A DNA stretch of 64,000 bases from Bordetella sp. LUAb4 (GCF_021325795.1 NZ_JAHPZX010000001.1:186001-250000); one strand, 5' to 3'. Counted from the stretch's first letter, positions 7,739-16,204 are shown. Made by a program: numbers and translations. The notes: a model not told the origin generated them from the sequence alone.

Positions 7739-8344
7739 ATGAAAATGCAGCGTCTTCGCCAACTAACGCTTGGCTCGGCCCTCTCCTTGTTGCTGAGCGC
7801 AGCGGCATGGGCTGACCGCGAGTACGTCATCTATTTCGCCGTCGACAAGATCCCCAACGACTGGACCGTGACTGTAAATACCCCTTTGGGATATGCGCCC
7901 AATAGCGAGTGCATGTCGGTTTGGCAGGTTCCGGCCCAGCTCGAGATCATCGGCATTAATCACGACAAGGGAGTTGCCCAGCCTACACAACGGTTGCGGT
8001 ATTTCGTCGTGAAAATAAAAGACAAGGACGATCTCGGTTGTTGGCTAAAACCGAAGTACAACACTTGGACCTTTGAGATAAAGCCCCCTTTTGATGATAG
8101 AGACCGGGACAAAAAAAAAGTTACTGGACAAGTGCAGTTCCACCACTCCCACAACCATGACCTGGACATGTGGATGACCGCCATCTACGCCAAGAACACG
8201 GATGACAAACATAACTTCAACTATGTCGGCTCCGCAATATGCGATTCCGGTATCGGATATTGGCAGGATTGCCTGAATCGGCGGGTCTACGGATCAAATG
8301 CGGCCAATACCATATATATTTATTTTCAATATCAGCCGATATAG
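7739..8344 (+). CDS. Secreted paralogue A3, family unknown
   Basis: The 201-residue product has a signal peptide ending SAAAWA. Its mature part is the most lysine- and aspartate-rich of the type A set, with a charged loop DDRDRDKKK between the KYNTW block and the strand GQVQFHH. Motifs PNSECMSVWQVP, CWLKPKYNTW, KNTDD, AICDSG and QDCLN are present, with all four cysteines. The C-terminus reads IYIYFQYQPI. It shares the CWLKPKYNTW block exactly with A2, which suggests that A2 and A3 are neighbours by descent or have exchanged sequence. Confidence 0.8.
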   Translation: MKMQRLRQLTLGSALSLLLSAAAWADREYVIYFAVDKIPNDWTVTVNTPLGYAPNSECMSVWQVPAQLEIIGINHDKGVAQPTQRLRYFVVKIKDKDDLGCWLKPKYNTWTFEIKPPFDDRDRDKKKVTGQVQFHHSHNHDLDMWMTAIYAKNTDDKHNFNYVGSAICDSGIGYWQDCLNRRVYGSNAANTIYIYFQYQPI

Positions 8345-8395
8345 GCCGAAATTAGCCGATCGGGCAAGTGTCGAACCACTCAGAAGGTGAATCCC

Positions 8396-8989
8396 ATGCT
8401 TATCAGGAATGCTATCTCTTTACTCGGCGCACTGATACTTTTCTCAATTTCCCCATCCCCCGCATGGGCTTCCCATCAATACGGACTCCATATCCTGACC
8501 GACAGCCGCTACTTCGACACTTCGAAGTACTACGTGAAAATCTTTCCGCCGGCCGGGTATCCGCCCAATAGTGACTGCATGCACACATGGCACGTCCCCC
8601 CCAACGAAGTCAGGCTGAACGCCACGTTCACTGAACTGACTCTCTATATCGAAGATAAAGACAGCACAACATGTGGGGGCGAACCGAAATACAACACGTG
8701 GGACTATCAAATCTGGAAGTACCAAACAATCAACGGCGCAGAACAAAGAGTCGGGCTCGGATCATTCCAGTTCTACCATTACAGGATTGACGGAGAATGG
8801 TACACCTCGATCATCCCCCGCAATTTGGACGGCATGCCGATGCATAGGCCTTCCGTCGGAATAGTCACGTGCCACAGCAACAAATTGGTGAAAACCAATT
8901 GCCGGAATAAACCCACCCAAGGCAAGGATGCGGCCGACAATATTTATATTTATTTCCGATGGCCAGTAAACGAGGATTTCAATCTCTGA
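8396..8989 (+). CDS. Secreted paralogue B3, family unknown
   Basis: I start this 197-residue protein at the ATG giving MLIRN, as in B2 and B5, with AAGGTGA as ribosome site; an in-frame GTG nine bases upstream overlaps that site. The signal peptide ends SPAWA. The mature N-terminus (SRYFDTSKYYVKIFPP) is close to B1. Blocks PNSDCMHTWHVPP, IEDKDSTTC, KYNTWDYQIW, GSFQFYH, CRNK and GKDAADNIYIYFRWPV follow. The tail is four residues longer than in B1 and B2. Confidence 0.8.
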   Translation: MLIRNAISLLGALILFSISPSPAWASHQYGLHILTDSRYFDTSKYYVKIFPPAGYPPNSDCMHTWHVPPNEVRLNATFTELTLYIEDKDSTTCGGEPKYNTWDYQIWKYQTINGAEQRVGLGSFQFYHYRIDGEWYTSIIPRNLDGMPMHRPSVGIVTCHSNKLVKTNCRNKPTQGKDAADNIYIYFRWPVNEDFNL

Positions 8990-9030
8990 TCACCCCGTGA
9001 CCAATAGCGTCCCGGAGAGGAGTCGCCCCA

Positions 9031-9067
9031 GTAGTGAATAGCCCCGGCAAATCGGGCGATTCACTAC
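9031..9067 (+). terminator. Hairpin after B3
   Basis: GTAGTGAAT (9031-9039) pairs with ATTCACTAC (9059-9067). Inside it GCCC (9041-9044) pairs with GGGC (9054-9057) across one mismatch. Its sequence differs from the other cassette hairpins and there is no T run, so termination is uncertain. Confidence 0.5.
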
Positions 9068-9096
9068 GTACGCGTGAGGGACCTCATCCGACACAA

Positions 9097-9130
9097 TTGA
9101 ATAGTTCCGTGGTCCTGTTAATTCCAGACT
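9097..9130 (+). promoter_or_regulatory. Putative promoter of cassette 4
   Basis: TTGAAT (9097-9102) and CAGACT (9125-9130) are again 22 bases apart. The upstream TTTC-GAAA palindrome of copies 1-3 is absent and the leader is the most diverged, so this copy may be regulated differently. Confidence 0.45.
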
Positions 9131-9194
9131 GATCACAAACCGGAAACTGGAAAGCGGAGCCGTTCCACCAGCGCCAAGAAATCGAGAGCGAATC

Positions 9195-9803
9195 ATGAAA
9201 ATGAAACGTGTCCGCCAAGCAACGCTTGGATGTGCCTTCCCCTTACTCCTAAGCACACCCGCATGGGCCGATCACACCTACAACGTCAATTTTTCCATCG
9301 AATATTTGCCTAACGGCTCCACCTTGGTAATAAAGACACCACAGGGTTATGCGCCCAATAGCGACTGCATGACGACGTGGCAAGTCCCCCCCACTTCCGA
9401 AATGCTCGCCATCGACCACGACCGGACCAAGAACGTCGCCGTCCCCGTCAACGGGAAAAGCCGCTACCTATCGGTGCAAATAACGGATAAGAACAGTGTC
9501 TTCTGCTCGGGAAGCCCCAAGTACAACACCTGGGAATTCACCATCTACGGACCAGGACCAGCAAGCTCTGCCTTTACACGCAAAGGCAAGGTTGTGTTTT
9601 CCCATAAACGCGTTGGTGAAACGGCGGAATGGGCCACCAAAATCATTGCCAGCAATACGGATGGGGTAACTCGCAATAGCTATGTCAGCCGTGTGACATG
9701 CGATTCCGGCTTGGGTAAATTGGAAAACTGCCTGAACCGCGAAGTGAAGGGTGAAAATGCCGCCAACAACATCTGGATTTATTTTTACTACAATCCGTGG
9801 TGA
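9195..9803 (+). CDS. Secreted paralogue A4, family unknown
   Basis: This 202-residue protein has the most divergent signal peptide of the type A set (LSTPAWA, with Cys13 inside it). The mature protein is more basic than A1-A3. It keeps PNSDCMTTWQVPP, ITDKNSVFC, KYNTWEF, SNTDG, VTCDSG and NCLNREVKGENAANNIWIYF. The inverted fragment at 5418-5485 derives from this copy or a close relative. B4 begins 54 bases downstream. Confidence 0.8.
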   Translation: MKMKRVRQATLGCAFPLLLSTPAWADHTYNVNFSIEYLPNGSTLVIKTPQGYAPNSDCMTTWQVPPTSEMLAIDHDRTKNVAVPVNGKSRYLSVQITDKNSVFCSGSPKYNTWEFTIYGPGPASSAFTRKGKVVFSHKRVGETAEWATKIIASNTDGVTRNSYVSRVTCDSGLGKLENCLNREVKGENAANNIWIYFYYNPW

Positions 9804-9857
9804 ATCACGGCTTAACCGTCCAGGAACGCGCCCCACTTTCCAAGAGAGTCCTTTGAG

Positions 9858-10457
9858 ATGCTAAAAAAAAATATTTTCCGAACGCTGGGCGGATTGCTGA
9901 TGGTCTTTATTTTCTTACCTTCCGCATGGGCCGAACACAAGTACACGATTGCCTTCATACTAGACTATGCCTTTGACAAGGCCAATTATTACGCGACGAT
10001 TTATCCGCCACAAGGCGGATGGCCGAATAGTGGCTGCATGCACGTGTGGCAAGTCCCCGCCAACCTGGTCGTATTGACCACCTCGAATGCACAAATGACG
10101 GTAAATATCGAGGACAAAGATAATATCGGCGGCTGCCGCGACGACCCGAAATACAATACTTGGAGATTCACGATCTCCCAATACCAGCCTTCCGGTTTGC
10201 CTAAGAAAGACGTCGCAATGGGGTCGGTCCAGTTCTACCATGCCCCCCATCTCGGCGAATGGGAAACAACGATCTTCGCCAGAAACTTCGATGGGACTCC
10301 TCCATATGCCCCAATCGCCGACCGCGCCGAGTGCTACGATAAAACGGGCGCTCACATCGTGAGTTGCCTTAATAAACCGGTCAAAGGCAAGGATAGTGCA
10401 GAATTAATCATGATCTACCTGCGTTATCCGGTATACGAACATTACGACACTCCCTAA
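9858..10457 (+). CDS. Secreted paralogue B4, family unknown
   Basis: The protein has 199 residues with a signal peptide ending LPSAWA and the outlier sequence of the type B set. The usual NLDG is NFDG, the C-terminal FRWPV is LRYPVYEHYD, and GKDAA is GKDSAE. Cysteines and KYNTW are unchanged. The ribosome site GAGAG differs from the AAGGTGA of B3 and B5. The IS3-family element begins about 60 bases after its stop. Confidence 0.8.
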   Translation: MLKKNIFRTLGGLLMVFIFLPSAWAEHKYTIAFILDYAFDKANYYATIYPPQGGWPNSGCMHVWQVPANLVVLTTSNAQMTVNIEDKDNIGGCRDDPKYNTWRFTISQYQPSGLPKKDVAMGSVQFYHAPHLGEWETTIFARNFDGTPPYAPIADRAECYDKTGAHIVSCLNKPVKGKDSAELIMIYLRYPVYEHYDTP

Positions 10458-10544
10458 TTGTGGAAGACTTCCCTGCGGCTAGGTGTGCCGACGTATAGCC
10501 CTCCCGTTGGGATAACTGTAATGACCCAGCAGAACCTGCTCAGG

Positions 10545-11421
10545 TTAAGTGGCTAATGCAAATGCCTCAGCCGGGGTCTTCATGCCAAGCGCCCGGTGCG
10601 GGCGCCGGTGGTCATAAAAGCGTATCCAGTCCCTGACAACGCGGCTGGCATGCTGGATGGTCTCGAAGCGATGCCGATGCGCGCACTGCTCTTTCAATGT
10701 ACGGATCACGCGTTCGATCATGCCGTTTTGCTGTGGGCAGTGCGGCGTGATCGAACTCCTGGCGTAACCCATACCCTCGCACCAACGCGGTGTAGCTGCG
10801 AGAAGTAAAGACTAACCCGTTATCGGAACGCAGCAGGAACGGTGCGGGCACACGGCCCAGCGTGCCGAAGCGGGCGATCAAGGCATGTTCGAGTGCGCTG
10901 CCTGCGGTACAGGCCTTGCCGCTTCTAGACAGATGCCAGCCCAGCAACTCACGCGTATGGCAGTCGATCACCAGCGCCAGCGTCGCCCAACCGTCCCGAC
11001 CCGTCCAGACGCGGCACAGATCCGTCGACCAACGCTCGTTGGGCCTTGCGGCAACCGACGGCAACGCTTGGATCCGAGGTCTAAAGCCAATGGGTCGCTT
11101 TCGGACCTGCCAGTCCATTAACTGGATTACGCGTTGCACGGTGTTCTTGTTGAACCCCAGCAGATGCGCGACCGTCCGATAGCCAAACGACGGCGACTCC
11201 TCGATCATCGACTTGATCGGCTCGGTGAATTTCGCGTCGACCTTCGGCGTCGACTTCACCGACTTGTAGTACACCGTGCGGCGTGGCACACCGAACCAGC
11301 CGCACAGCTTGGCCATCGAGACGGTGATGCCCTCGGCTTGCAGTCCCTGGCGGATCGTCTCGATCACTTCTCGTCCTCGCCCAGCAGGGACTGCAATTTT
11401 TTTCTGGCACGAAGCTCCAGC
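10545..11421 (-). pseudogene. IS3-family transposase OrfB, frameshifted
   Basis: OrfB carries the DDE integrase domain. The first Asp is in RWSTDLCRVWTG and the second in RSDNGLVF. After the residues GLRQEF the frame breaks: one extra base near 10752 moves the expected ITPHCPQQNGMIERV, with the catalytic Glu, into another frame, ending at 10545. The N-terminal part is read after a -1 shift from orfA. Without a second frameshift the transposase would be truncated, so this copy is probably inactive unless the extra base is a sequencing error. Confidence 0.8.
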
Positions 11422-11678
11422 ATCGCTTCGCCATACGCTTCTTGTAGGTCCTTTACCTGGCGCTCGTATTGCTCGCGCACGTCCTGCGGATTGGCTCTCA
11501 AGGCGTTCTCCATGCCTCGTTTGCCGTCGTCGACCCATTGCTCAACTTCCGAGGGAGACAGGTCGTACTGCCGGCTCGCCTCGGCCACCGTGGTCTTGCC
11601 CTGGATGATGTCCAGCACTAGCGCGCTTTTGCGCTTGGCTGTCCACCGTTTGATGTCGTCTTCCATCTTCGTACTCAT
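11364..11678 (-). CDS. IS3-family transposase OrfA
   Basis: This 104-residue DNA-binding subunit has an N-terminal helix-turn-helix (KTTVAEASRQYDLSPSEVEQ) and a C-terminal coiled region (DVREQYERQVKDLQEAYGEA). I start it at the ATG giving MSTKMEDD, preceded by GAGGAAA. Its end overlaps orfB at an A7 run used for frameshifting to make the OrfAB transposase. Confidence 0.85.
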   Translation of the reverse strand: MSTKMEDDIKRWTAKRKSALVLDIIQGKTTVAEASRQYDLSPSEVEQWVDDGKRGMENALRANPQDVREQYERQVKDLQEAYGEAMLELRARKKLQSLLGEDEK

Positions 11679-11785
11679 CGTCAATTTCCTCGATTATGAC
11701 GTGAGCAGGTTTTTACTGGTTCATTACAGATCTCGATTTCATCGGCTGGCGCCCAGGGAACAACCCGCCCGGCCCGCCGCAACGT

Positions 11786-11836
11786 TCAACCAAATCGACC
11801 GGCAATGTAGTCTTCGGCCGCCTTGGGCCGAGGCTT
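11786..11836 (-). pseudogene. pstB 3' tail remnant upstream of cassette 5
   Basis: The minus strand reads KPRPKAAEDYIAGRFG-stop, against [16 protein letters not shown]-stop at the end of intact pstB. About 16 codons are preserved, followed by a switch into a type A leader at about 11846. It is longer than the remnant at 7490-7527 and has different substitutions. Confidence 0.75.
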
Positions 11837-11874
11837 AAATCGACATCTGCCACAAGATTTCAAAACAGCACCAA

Positions 11875-11908
11875 TTCAATCGTCTCCCGACCCCACCGTC
11901 CCTAGAAT
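11875..11908 (+). promoter_or_regulatory. Putative promoter of cassette 5
   Basis: TTCAAT (11875-11880) and TAGAAT (11903-11908) are separated by 22 bases, as in the other four copies. The upstream palindrome is shortened to TTTCAAAA with the GAAA half lost. Confidence 0.5.
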
Positions 11909-11958
11909 AACTACGTAACAGGGGTAATTTCGCCGATATCAAAAATCTGGGGCAAACA

Positions 11959-12549
11959 ATGAAAATTCCGCGTCTCCGCCAATTAGTGCTTGGGTCTGCG
12001 TTCACCCTCTTGCTGAACGCAGCGGCATGGGCTGATCATACTTATACCGTCAATTTCGCTGTCGATACGCCTCCGAATGACTGGAAAGTCATGATAGGTA
12101 CCCCAAAGGGCTACGCGCCCAACAGCGAATGCATGACGACATGGGCGGTTCCTGACAAGGTCCAATTCATCGGCGTCAATCACGATAACGGCTACGCCGC
12201 GAAACAGCCGGACCGTACGCGCTTTTTCACGGTACAAATCAGAGACAAGGACGTTGGTGGGTGCCAGCGGCAGCCCAAGTACAACACTTGGACGTTCGAT
12301 ATTATTCCCTCAGGCCCGGACGGCTACAGCAAAAGGCTCTCTGGGGAGGTGCAGTTCTACCATTACCTCGATGGCGGTGGCATGTGGATGACCGCCATCA
12401 AGGCCAGGAACACCGATGACAAAAATAATAAGCTTTATGTCAGTTCCGCCATATGTGATCACGGCGTATTCGTTTGGATGGATTGTCTAAATAATTTCGT
12501 GAGCGGTGACTACGCAGCCGAGCAGATCTGGATTAGTTTCAGATATTAA
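11959..12549 (+). CDS. Secreted paralogue A5, family unknown
   Basis: This 196-residue protein is the shortest of type A because it stops at SFRY without the usual KP or NPW end. The signal peptide ends NAAAWA and is close to that of A1. Motifs are PNSECMTTWAVP (Ala instead of Gln), IRDKDVGGC, PKYNTWTFDI, GEVQFYH, RNTDD, AICDHG, MDCLN and AAEQIWISF. It is the first gene after the IS element and pairs with B5, the copy next to the intact pstB. Confidence 0.8.
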   Translation: MKIPRLRQLVLGSAFTLLLNAAAWADHTYTVNFAVDTPPNDWKVMIGTPKGYAPNSECMTTWAVPDKVQFIGVNHDNGYAAKQPDRTRFFTVQIRDKDVGGCQRQPKYNTWTFDIIPSGPDGYSKRLSGEVQFYHYLDGGGMWMTAIKARNTDDKNNKLYVSSAICDHGVFVWMDCLNNFVSGDYAAEQIWISFRY

Positions 12550-12611
12550 TATACACAAGCCCGCATCGACCATTTAGATACGCACCAAACAATTAAAAAG
12601 GTGAATCCAAA

Positions 12612-13205
12612 ATGCTTATCAGAAACGCTGTCCAGTTACTGGGTGGATTATTATTGCTCTCGGCTTTCCAAGCCTCCGCATGGGCCTCACATGATTACAA
12701 GATCAATATCACAACCAGCGGCTTCGATTTATCTCAGTTCTATGTGAAAATTTTGCCGCCAGAGGGATATGCTCCAAACAGTAGCTGCATGCAAACATGG
12801 CAAGTCCCTTCCAAAGAAGTCAGGCTGAATACCGCAACCCCTATGCAAACCGTCACCATCACAGATAAAGATAGCTCCACATGTAGCGGCAATGCGAAAT
12901 ACAACACGTGGAAGTACGAAATCTGGAGGTATCCATTTACCTCGTATCCTTACGAGCGACAGGTGGGACAGGGCTCACTCCAGTTCGTGCACCAGAAGGT
13001 GTATGGTGATTGGACCACCATGATCATACCCCGCAACTTGGACGGCATACCTAGGGGCAGCCCTGCCGTTGGAATGGCCGTGTGCTACAGCAACAAAAAT
13101 GTGGGCAACAATTGCTTGTTAAGAGACGTAAAGGGCAAAGACGCTGCCGATACTATTAATATTTATTTCCGTTGGCCTGTAAATGAGAACTATAGCCTCT
13201 TCTGA
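12612..13205 (+). CDS. Secreted paralogue B5, family unknown
   Basis: The protein has 197 residues with a signal peptide ending ASAWA and AAGGTGA as ribosome site, 62 bases after A5. It lacks three residues in the mature N-terminal loop relative to B1-B3 (SGFDLSQFYVKI). Blocks PNSSCMQTWQVP, ITDKDSSTC, KYNTWKYEIW, GSLQFVH, RNLDG, NCLL and GKDAADTINIYFRWPV are present. It converges with pstB across a shared hairpin. Confidence 0.8.
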   Translation: MLIRNAVQLLGGLLLLSAFQASAWASHDYKINITTSGFDLSQFYVKILPPEGYAPNSSCMQTWQVPSKEVRLNTATPMQTVTITDKDSSTCSGNAKYNTWKYEIWRYPFTSYPYERQVGQGSLQFVHQKVYGDWTTMIIPRNLDGIPRGSPAVGMAVCYSNKNVGNNCLLRDVKGKDAADTINIYFRWPVNENYSLF

Positions 13206-13250
13206 ATATTTAGTGACATAAACGCCTCAGAGGGAACCGCTTTAAAAATG

Positions 13251-13285
13251 ATCGCCCCCGCAGAAAATATTTCTGCGGGGGCGAT
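13251..13285. terminator. Bidirectional terminator between B5 and pstB
   Basis: A perfect 16-bp stem (ATCGCCCCCGCAGAAA at 13251-13266, its complement at 13270-13285) has a 3-base loop, with A- and T-rich flanks on both sides. It serves the B5 transcript and the convergent pst operon. The hairpins after B1 and B2 are related copies. Confidence 0.85.
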
Positions 13286-13344
13286 TTATCGAACATATCT
13301 CGGTTCAGCGGCCGCAACGGGAAATAACCGGCCCGCCGCAACGG

Positions 13345-14118
13345 TCAACCGAATCGACCAGTGATGTAGTCTTCCGTTTCCTTGCGCTTGGGCTTGACGA
13401 AAATCTGGTCGGTTTCACCGAATTCCATCAACTCGCCTAGGTACATATACGCCGTGTAGTCCGAGCAACGCGCCGCTTGCTGCATATTGTGCGTCACGAT
13501 GACCACGGTGTAGTCGTTCTTCAGTTCGGCGATCAGCTCTTCCACCTTGGCGGTAGAGATGGGATCCAGCGCCGAGCAAGGCTCGTCCAGCAGCAGGACT
13601 TCCGGCTTGATCGCCACGCCACGCGCGATGCACAGGCGCTGTTGCTGCCCGCCCGACAGGCTGCTGCCGCTCTGGTGGATCTTGTCCTTCACCTCGTTCC
13701 ACAGCGCCGCCTTGGACAGCGCCCATTCCACACGCTCGTCCATCTCGCCCTTGCTGAGCTTCTCGAACAGACGCACGCCGAAGGCGATGTTGTCATAGAT
13801 GCTCATGGGGAACGGCGTCGGCTTCTGGAACACCATGCCCACCTTGGCGCGGATCAACGAGATGTCCGTCTTGGTGGTCAGCAGGTTCTCGCCGTCGATC
13901 ATGATTTCACCCTCGGCCCGTTGGCCGGGATACAGCTCGAACATGCGGTTGAACGTACGCAGCAGCGTCGACTTGCCGCAGCCCGACGGGCCGATGAAGG
14001 CAGTGACCTTCTTCTCGCGGATCGACATGTTCACGTTGCGAATCGCGTGGAACTTGCCGTAGTAGAAGTTCAGGTTCTTCACCTCGATCTTCGAGGCCAG
14101 GGTAGCGTTTTTTTCCAT
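13345..14118 (-). CDS. pstB: Phosphate ABC transporter ATPase PstB
   Basis: This 257-residue ATPase energises high-affinity phosphate import with PstA and PstC. Walker A is GPSGCGKST (about 43-51), the signature is LSGGQQQRL and Walker B is [12 protein letters not shown]; the switch His lies in VTHNMQQ. It is the last gene of pstSCAB here. No phoU follows: the next DNA is the secreted-protein array. Fragments of its 3' end are found at 7490-7527 and 11786-11836. Confidence 0.97.
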   Translation of the reverse strand: MEKNATLASKIEVKNLNFYYGKFHAIRNVNMSIREKKVTAFIGPSGCGKSTLLRTFNRMFELYPGQRAEGEIMIDGENLLTTKTDISLIRAKVGMVFQKPTPFPMSIYDNIAFGVRLFEKLSKGEMDERVEWALSKAALWNEVKDKIHQSGSSLSGGQQQRLCIARGVAIKPEVLLLDEPCSALDPISTAKVEELIAELKNDYTVVIVTHNMQQAARCSDYTAYMYLGELMEFGETDQIFVKPKRKETEDYITGRFG

Positions 14119-14174
14119 TTCGTTTCCCGATCGCCGCGCACCGGGCGCGGCTATGTGAGTTCAGTACACGCGGT

Positions 14175-15032
14175 TCAGGACTTGCGGAACATATTGCGGG
14201 CGATGATGTTGATGGCCAGCACCACCAGCGTGATCAGCGTCGCCCCGGCCCAGGCCAGGTTGTTCCATTCCTTGAACGGGCTGGCGGCGTATTGGTAGAT
14301 CACCACCGGCAGATTCGACATCGGCGCGTTCATGTTCCAGGACATGAACTGGTTGGAAAGCGCGGTAAATAGCAGCGGCGCGGTTTCACCAGAGATGCGG
14401 GCGATGGCTAGCAGGACGCCCGTCATGATGCCCGAGCGCGCCGCGCGGTAGCAGATCATGGTGACCATGCGCCACTTGGGGCAGCCCAGCGCGGCGGTTG
14501 CCTCGCGCAGGCCGTTGGGCACCAGCAGCAGCATGTTGTCGGTCGTGCGCACGACCACCGGCACCACCAGGATGGCCAGCGCGATGGCCCCGGCCCAACC
14601 TGAGTAATGGCCCACCTGCGCCACATACACGGCATAGATGAACAGGCCGATGATGATGGACGGCGCCGACAGCAGCACGTCGTTGAGGAAGCGGGTCGCC
14701 GGCGCCAGCCAGCCGCGCTGGCCGTATTCGGCCAGATACGTGCCCGCCAGGATCCCGATCGGCGTGCCGATCAACGTGCCCGCGCCCACCATCATCAAGC
14801 TGCCAAAGATGGCGTTCGCCAGACCGCCCGCCTGTCCCGGCGGCGGCGTGATTTCAGTGAACAAGGTGTAGGACAACGCACTGCCGCCCTTGGTGAGCAG
14901 CGTGATGATGATCCAGAACAACCAGAACAGGCCGAATGCCAGCGCTGCCATGGACAAGGTCAGCATGACCTTGTTCACCACGTTGCGGCGGCGGTAGACC
15001 GAATTCTGCATATTGAGTACGGAGGTGGCCAT
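14175..15032 (-). CDS. pstA: Phosphate ABC transporter permease PstA
   Basis: This 285-residue inner-membrane permease has about six membrane helices and the EAA-type loop ([15 protein letters not shown]) that contacts PstB. It forms the phosphate channel with PstC. The gene starts 14 bases after pstC ends and is followed 56 bases later by pstB, so it belongs to the same transcript. Length and motifs are normal for the family. Confidence 0.96.
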   Translation of the reverse strand: MATSVLNMQNSVYRRRNVVNKVMLTLSMAALAFGLFWLFWIIITLLTKGGSALSYTLFTEITPPPGQAGGLANAIFGSLMMVGAGTLIGTPIGILAGTYLAEYGQRGWLAPATRFLNDVLLSAPSIIIGLFIYAVYVAQVGHYSGWAGAIALAILVVPVVVRTTDNMLLLVPNGLREATAALGCPKWRMVTMICYRAARSGIMTGVLLAIARISGETAPLLFTALSNQFMSWNMNAPMSNLPVVIYQYAASPFKEWNNLAWAGATLITLVVLAINIIARNMFRKS

Positions 15033-15046
15033 GGCTTTCCTATTCC

Positions 15047-16063
15047 TCAGCTCTTCTTGCCTTCACTCTGCGACAGGCGCAGCAGCAGCATCTTGGACAG
15101 CGCCAGCACGATGGTGGTGATGATGAACAGCACCAGGCCCAGTTCCAGCAAGGCGGACTTCTGCAAACCGGCCGCCTCGTTGAACTCGTTGGCCAGCGAC
15201 GAAGCGATGGAGTTACCCGGCGAGAACAGCGATCCGGTCCAGCGGAAGGCATTACCGATGACGAAGGTCACCGCCATGGTCTCGCCCAGGGCGCGCCCCA
15301 GGCCCAGCATGACGCCGCCGATGACACCGTTCTTGGTGAAGGGCAACACCACTTTCCACATCACTTCCCAGGTGGTGCTACCCAGGCCGTAGGCCGATTC
15401 CTTGAGCATCGGGGGTACCAGCTCGAACACGTCGCGCATCACCGCGGTGATGAAGGGCGTGATCATGATCGACAGGATGAGGCCGGCGGTGAAGATGCCG
15501 ATACCGAAGGGCGGCCCGGCGAACCAGCCGCCGATCAGCGGCAGGCTGCCCAGCACTTCGATCATGCCCGGCTGCACGTATTCCTGGAACACCGGAACGA
15601 AGACGAACAGGCCCCACATGCCGTAGATGATGGACGGAATCGCCGCCAGCATTTCCACCGCGGTGCCCAGCGGGCGACGCAGCCAGCGCGGCGACAATTC
15701 GGTCAGGAAGATGGCGATGCCGAAGGACACGGGCACCGCGATGATCAGCGCGATCGCCGACGTGGCCAGGGTGCCCAGAATGGGAACGACGGCGCCGAAG
15801 ATCTGCTTGTTGGGGTCCCAATCATTGGTCCACAGGAACGACAAGCCCCATTTGGCTATCGATTCCCGGCTACCGTAAATGAGGGAGATGAGCACCGCCG
15901 CCAACAGACTGAAAACCAGAAAGGCAAACAGGCGGGTCAGGTTCCGGAACAGCGCATCCATCAGCGCGTTTGAATTTTGCTTCATGGGAGAAGGTGTGCC
16001 TTGGGCCGTCAGACCCGGCTCTGCGGACGAAACCGGCACATTATTATCCATAACCGCGCTCAT
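15047..16063 (-). CDS. pstC: Phosphate ABC transporter permease PstC
   Basis: The product is a 338-residue permease with six or more membrane helices and the binding-protein-dependent transport loop [16 protein letters not shown]. The N-terminal ~30 residues are hydrophilic and cytoplasmic. It lies 141 bases after pstS; the hairpin at 16089-16115 in between probably lowers its expression relative to the abundant binding protein. Confidence 0.95.
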   Translation of the reverse strand: MSAVMDNNVPVSSAEPGLTAQGTPSPMKQNSNALMDALFRNLTRLFAFLVFSLLAAVLISLIYGSRESIAKWGLSFLWTNDWDPNKQIFGAVVPILGTLATSAIALIIAVPVSFGIAIFLTELSPRWLRRPLGTAVEMLAAIPSIIYGMWGLFVFVPVFQEYVQPGMIEVLGSLPLIGGWFAGPPFGIGIFTAGLILSIMITPFITAVMRDVFELVPPMLKESAYGLGSTTWEVMWKVVLPFTKNGVIGGVMLGLGRALGETMAVTFVIGNAFRWTGSLFSPGNSIASSLANEFNEAAGLQKSALLELGLVLFIITTIVLALSKMLLLRLSQSEGKKS

Positions 16064-16088
16064 GGACGGGCTTTCCTTGCTTAAAGAG

Positions 16089-16115
16089 CGGGCTCGGACG
16101 AATTGCCCGAGCCCG
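16089..16115 (-). terminator. Attenuating hairpin between pstS and pstC
   Basis: CGGGCTCGG (16089-16097) pairs with CCGAGCCCG (16107-16115). There is no long T run, so partial termination or mRNA stabilisation of the pstS segment is more likely than a full stop. Confidence 0.6.
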
Positions 16116-16204
16116 TGGTCCGAGAGGACGAAGCCCTCTCAAGCTGCTGGATCTGTGGCCGGATTCCGGAAAGTGTTACCCCGGAATCCGCTCAGCCCAC
16201 GGAT

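Larger units (their letters stand above)
10517..11728 (-). mobile_element. IS3-family insertion sequence, about 1.21 kb
   Basis: Imperfect terminal inverted repeats lie at 10517-10542 and 11702-11728 (TGTAATGA...ACCTGCTCA at both ends, with one gap). It carries orfA and orfB on the minus strand with an A7 slippery run at the overlap (T7 at 11397-11403 on the plus strand), typical of IS3-family programmed -1 frameshifting. A clear target duplication is not visible. It sits between B4 and the pstB tail upstream of cassette 5. Confidence 0.85.
3880..13285 (+). repeat. Five-copy tandem array of a two-gene secreted-protein cassette
   Basis: The unit is leader/promoter, type A gene, about 50-60 bases, type B gene and, in most copies, a hairpin terminator. 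Copies start at 4020, 6087, 7739, 9195 and 11959. A and B proteins share the same motif order and are themselves paralogues, so the history is one duplication giving A and B followed by amplification of the pair. The junctions contain pieces of motA and pstB, the genes that flank the array, and one IS3-family insertion. All ten genes appear intact, which argues for selection to keep them. Confidence 0.9.

Noticed and set aside
10862-11838. Plus-strand frames opposite the IS3 transposase
   Set aside because: They are antisense to recognisable transposase domains.
3880-13285. Direct repeats of the array considered as prophage or integron cassettes
   Set aside because: No integrase, attC-like sites or phage genes are present; the scars contain pieces of the flanking genes, which fits homologous or unequal exchange.
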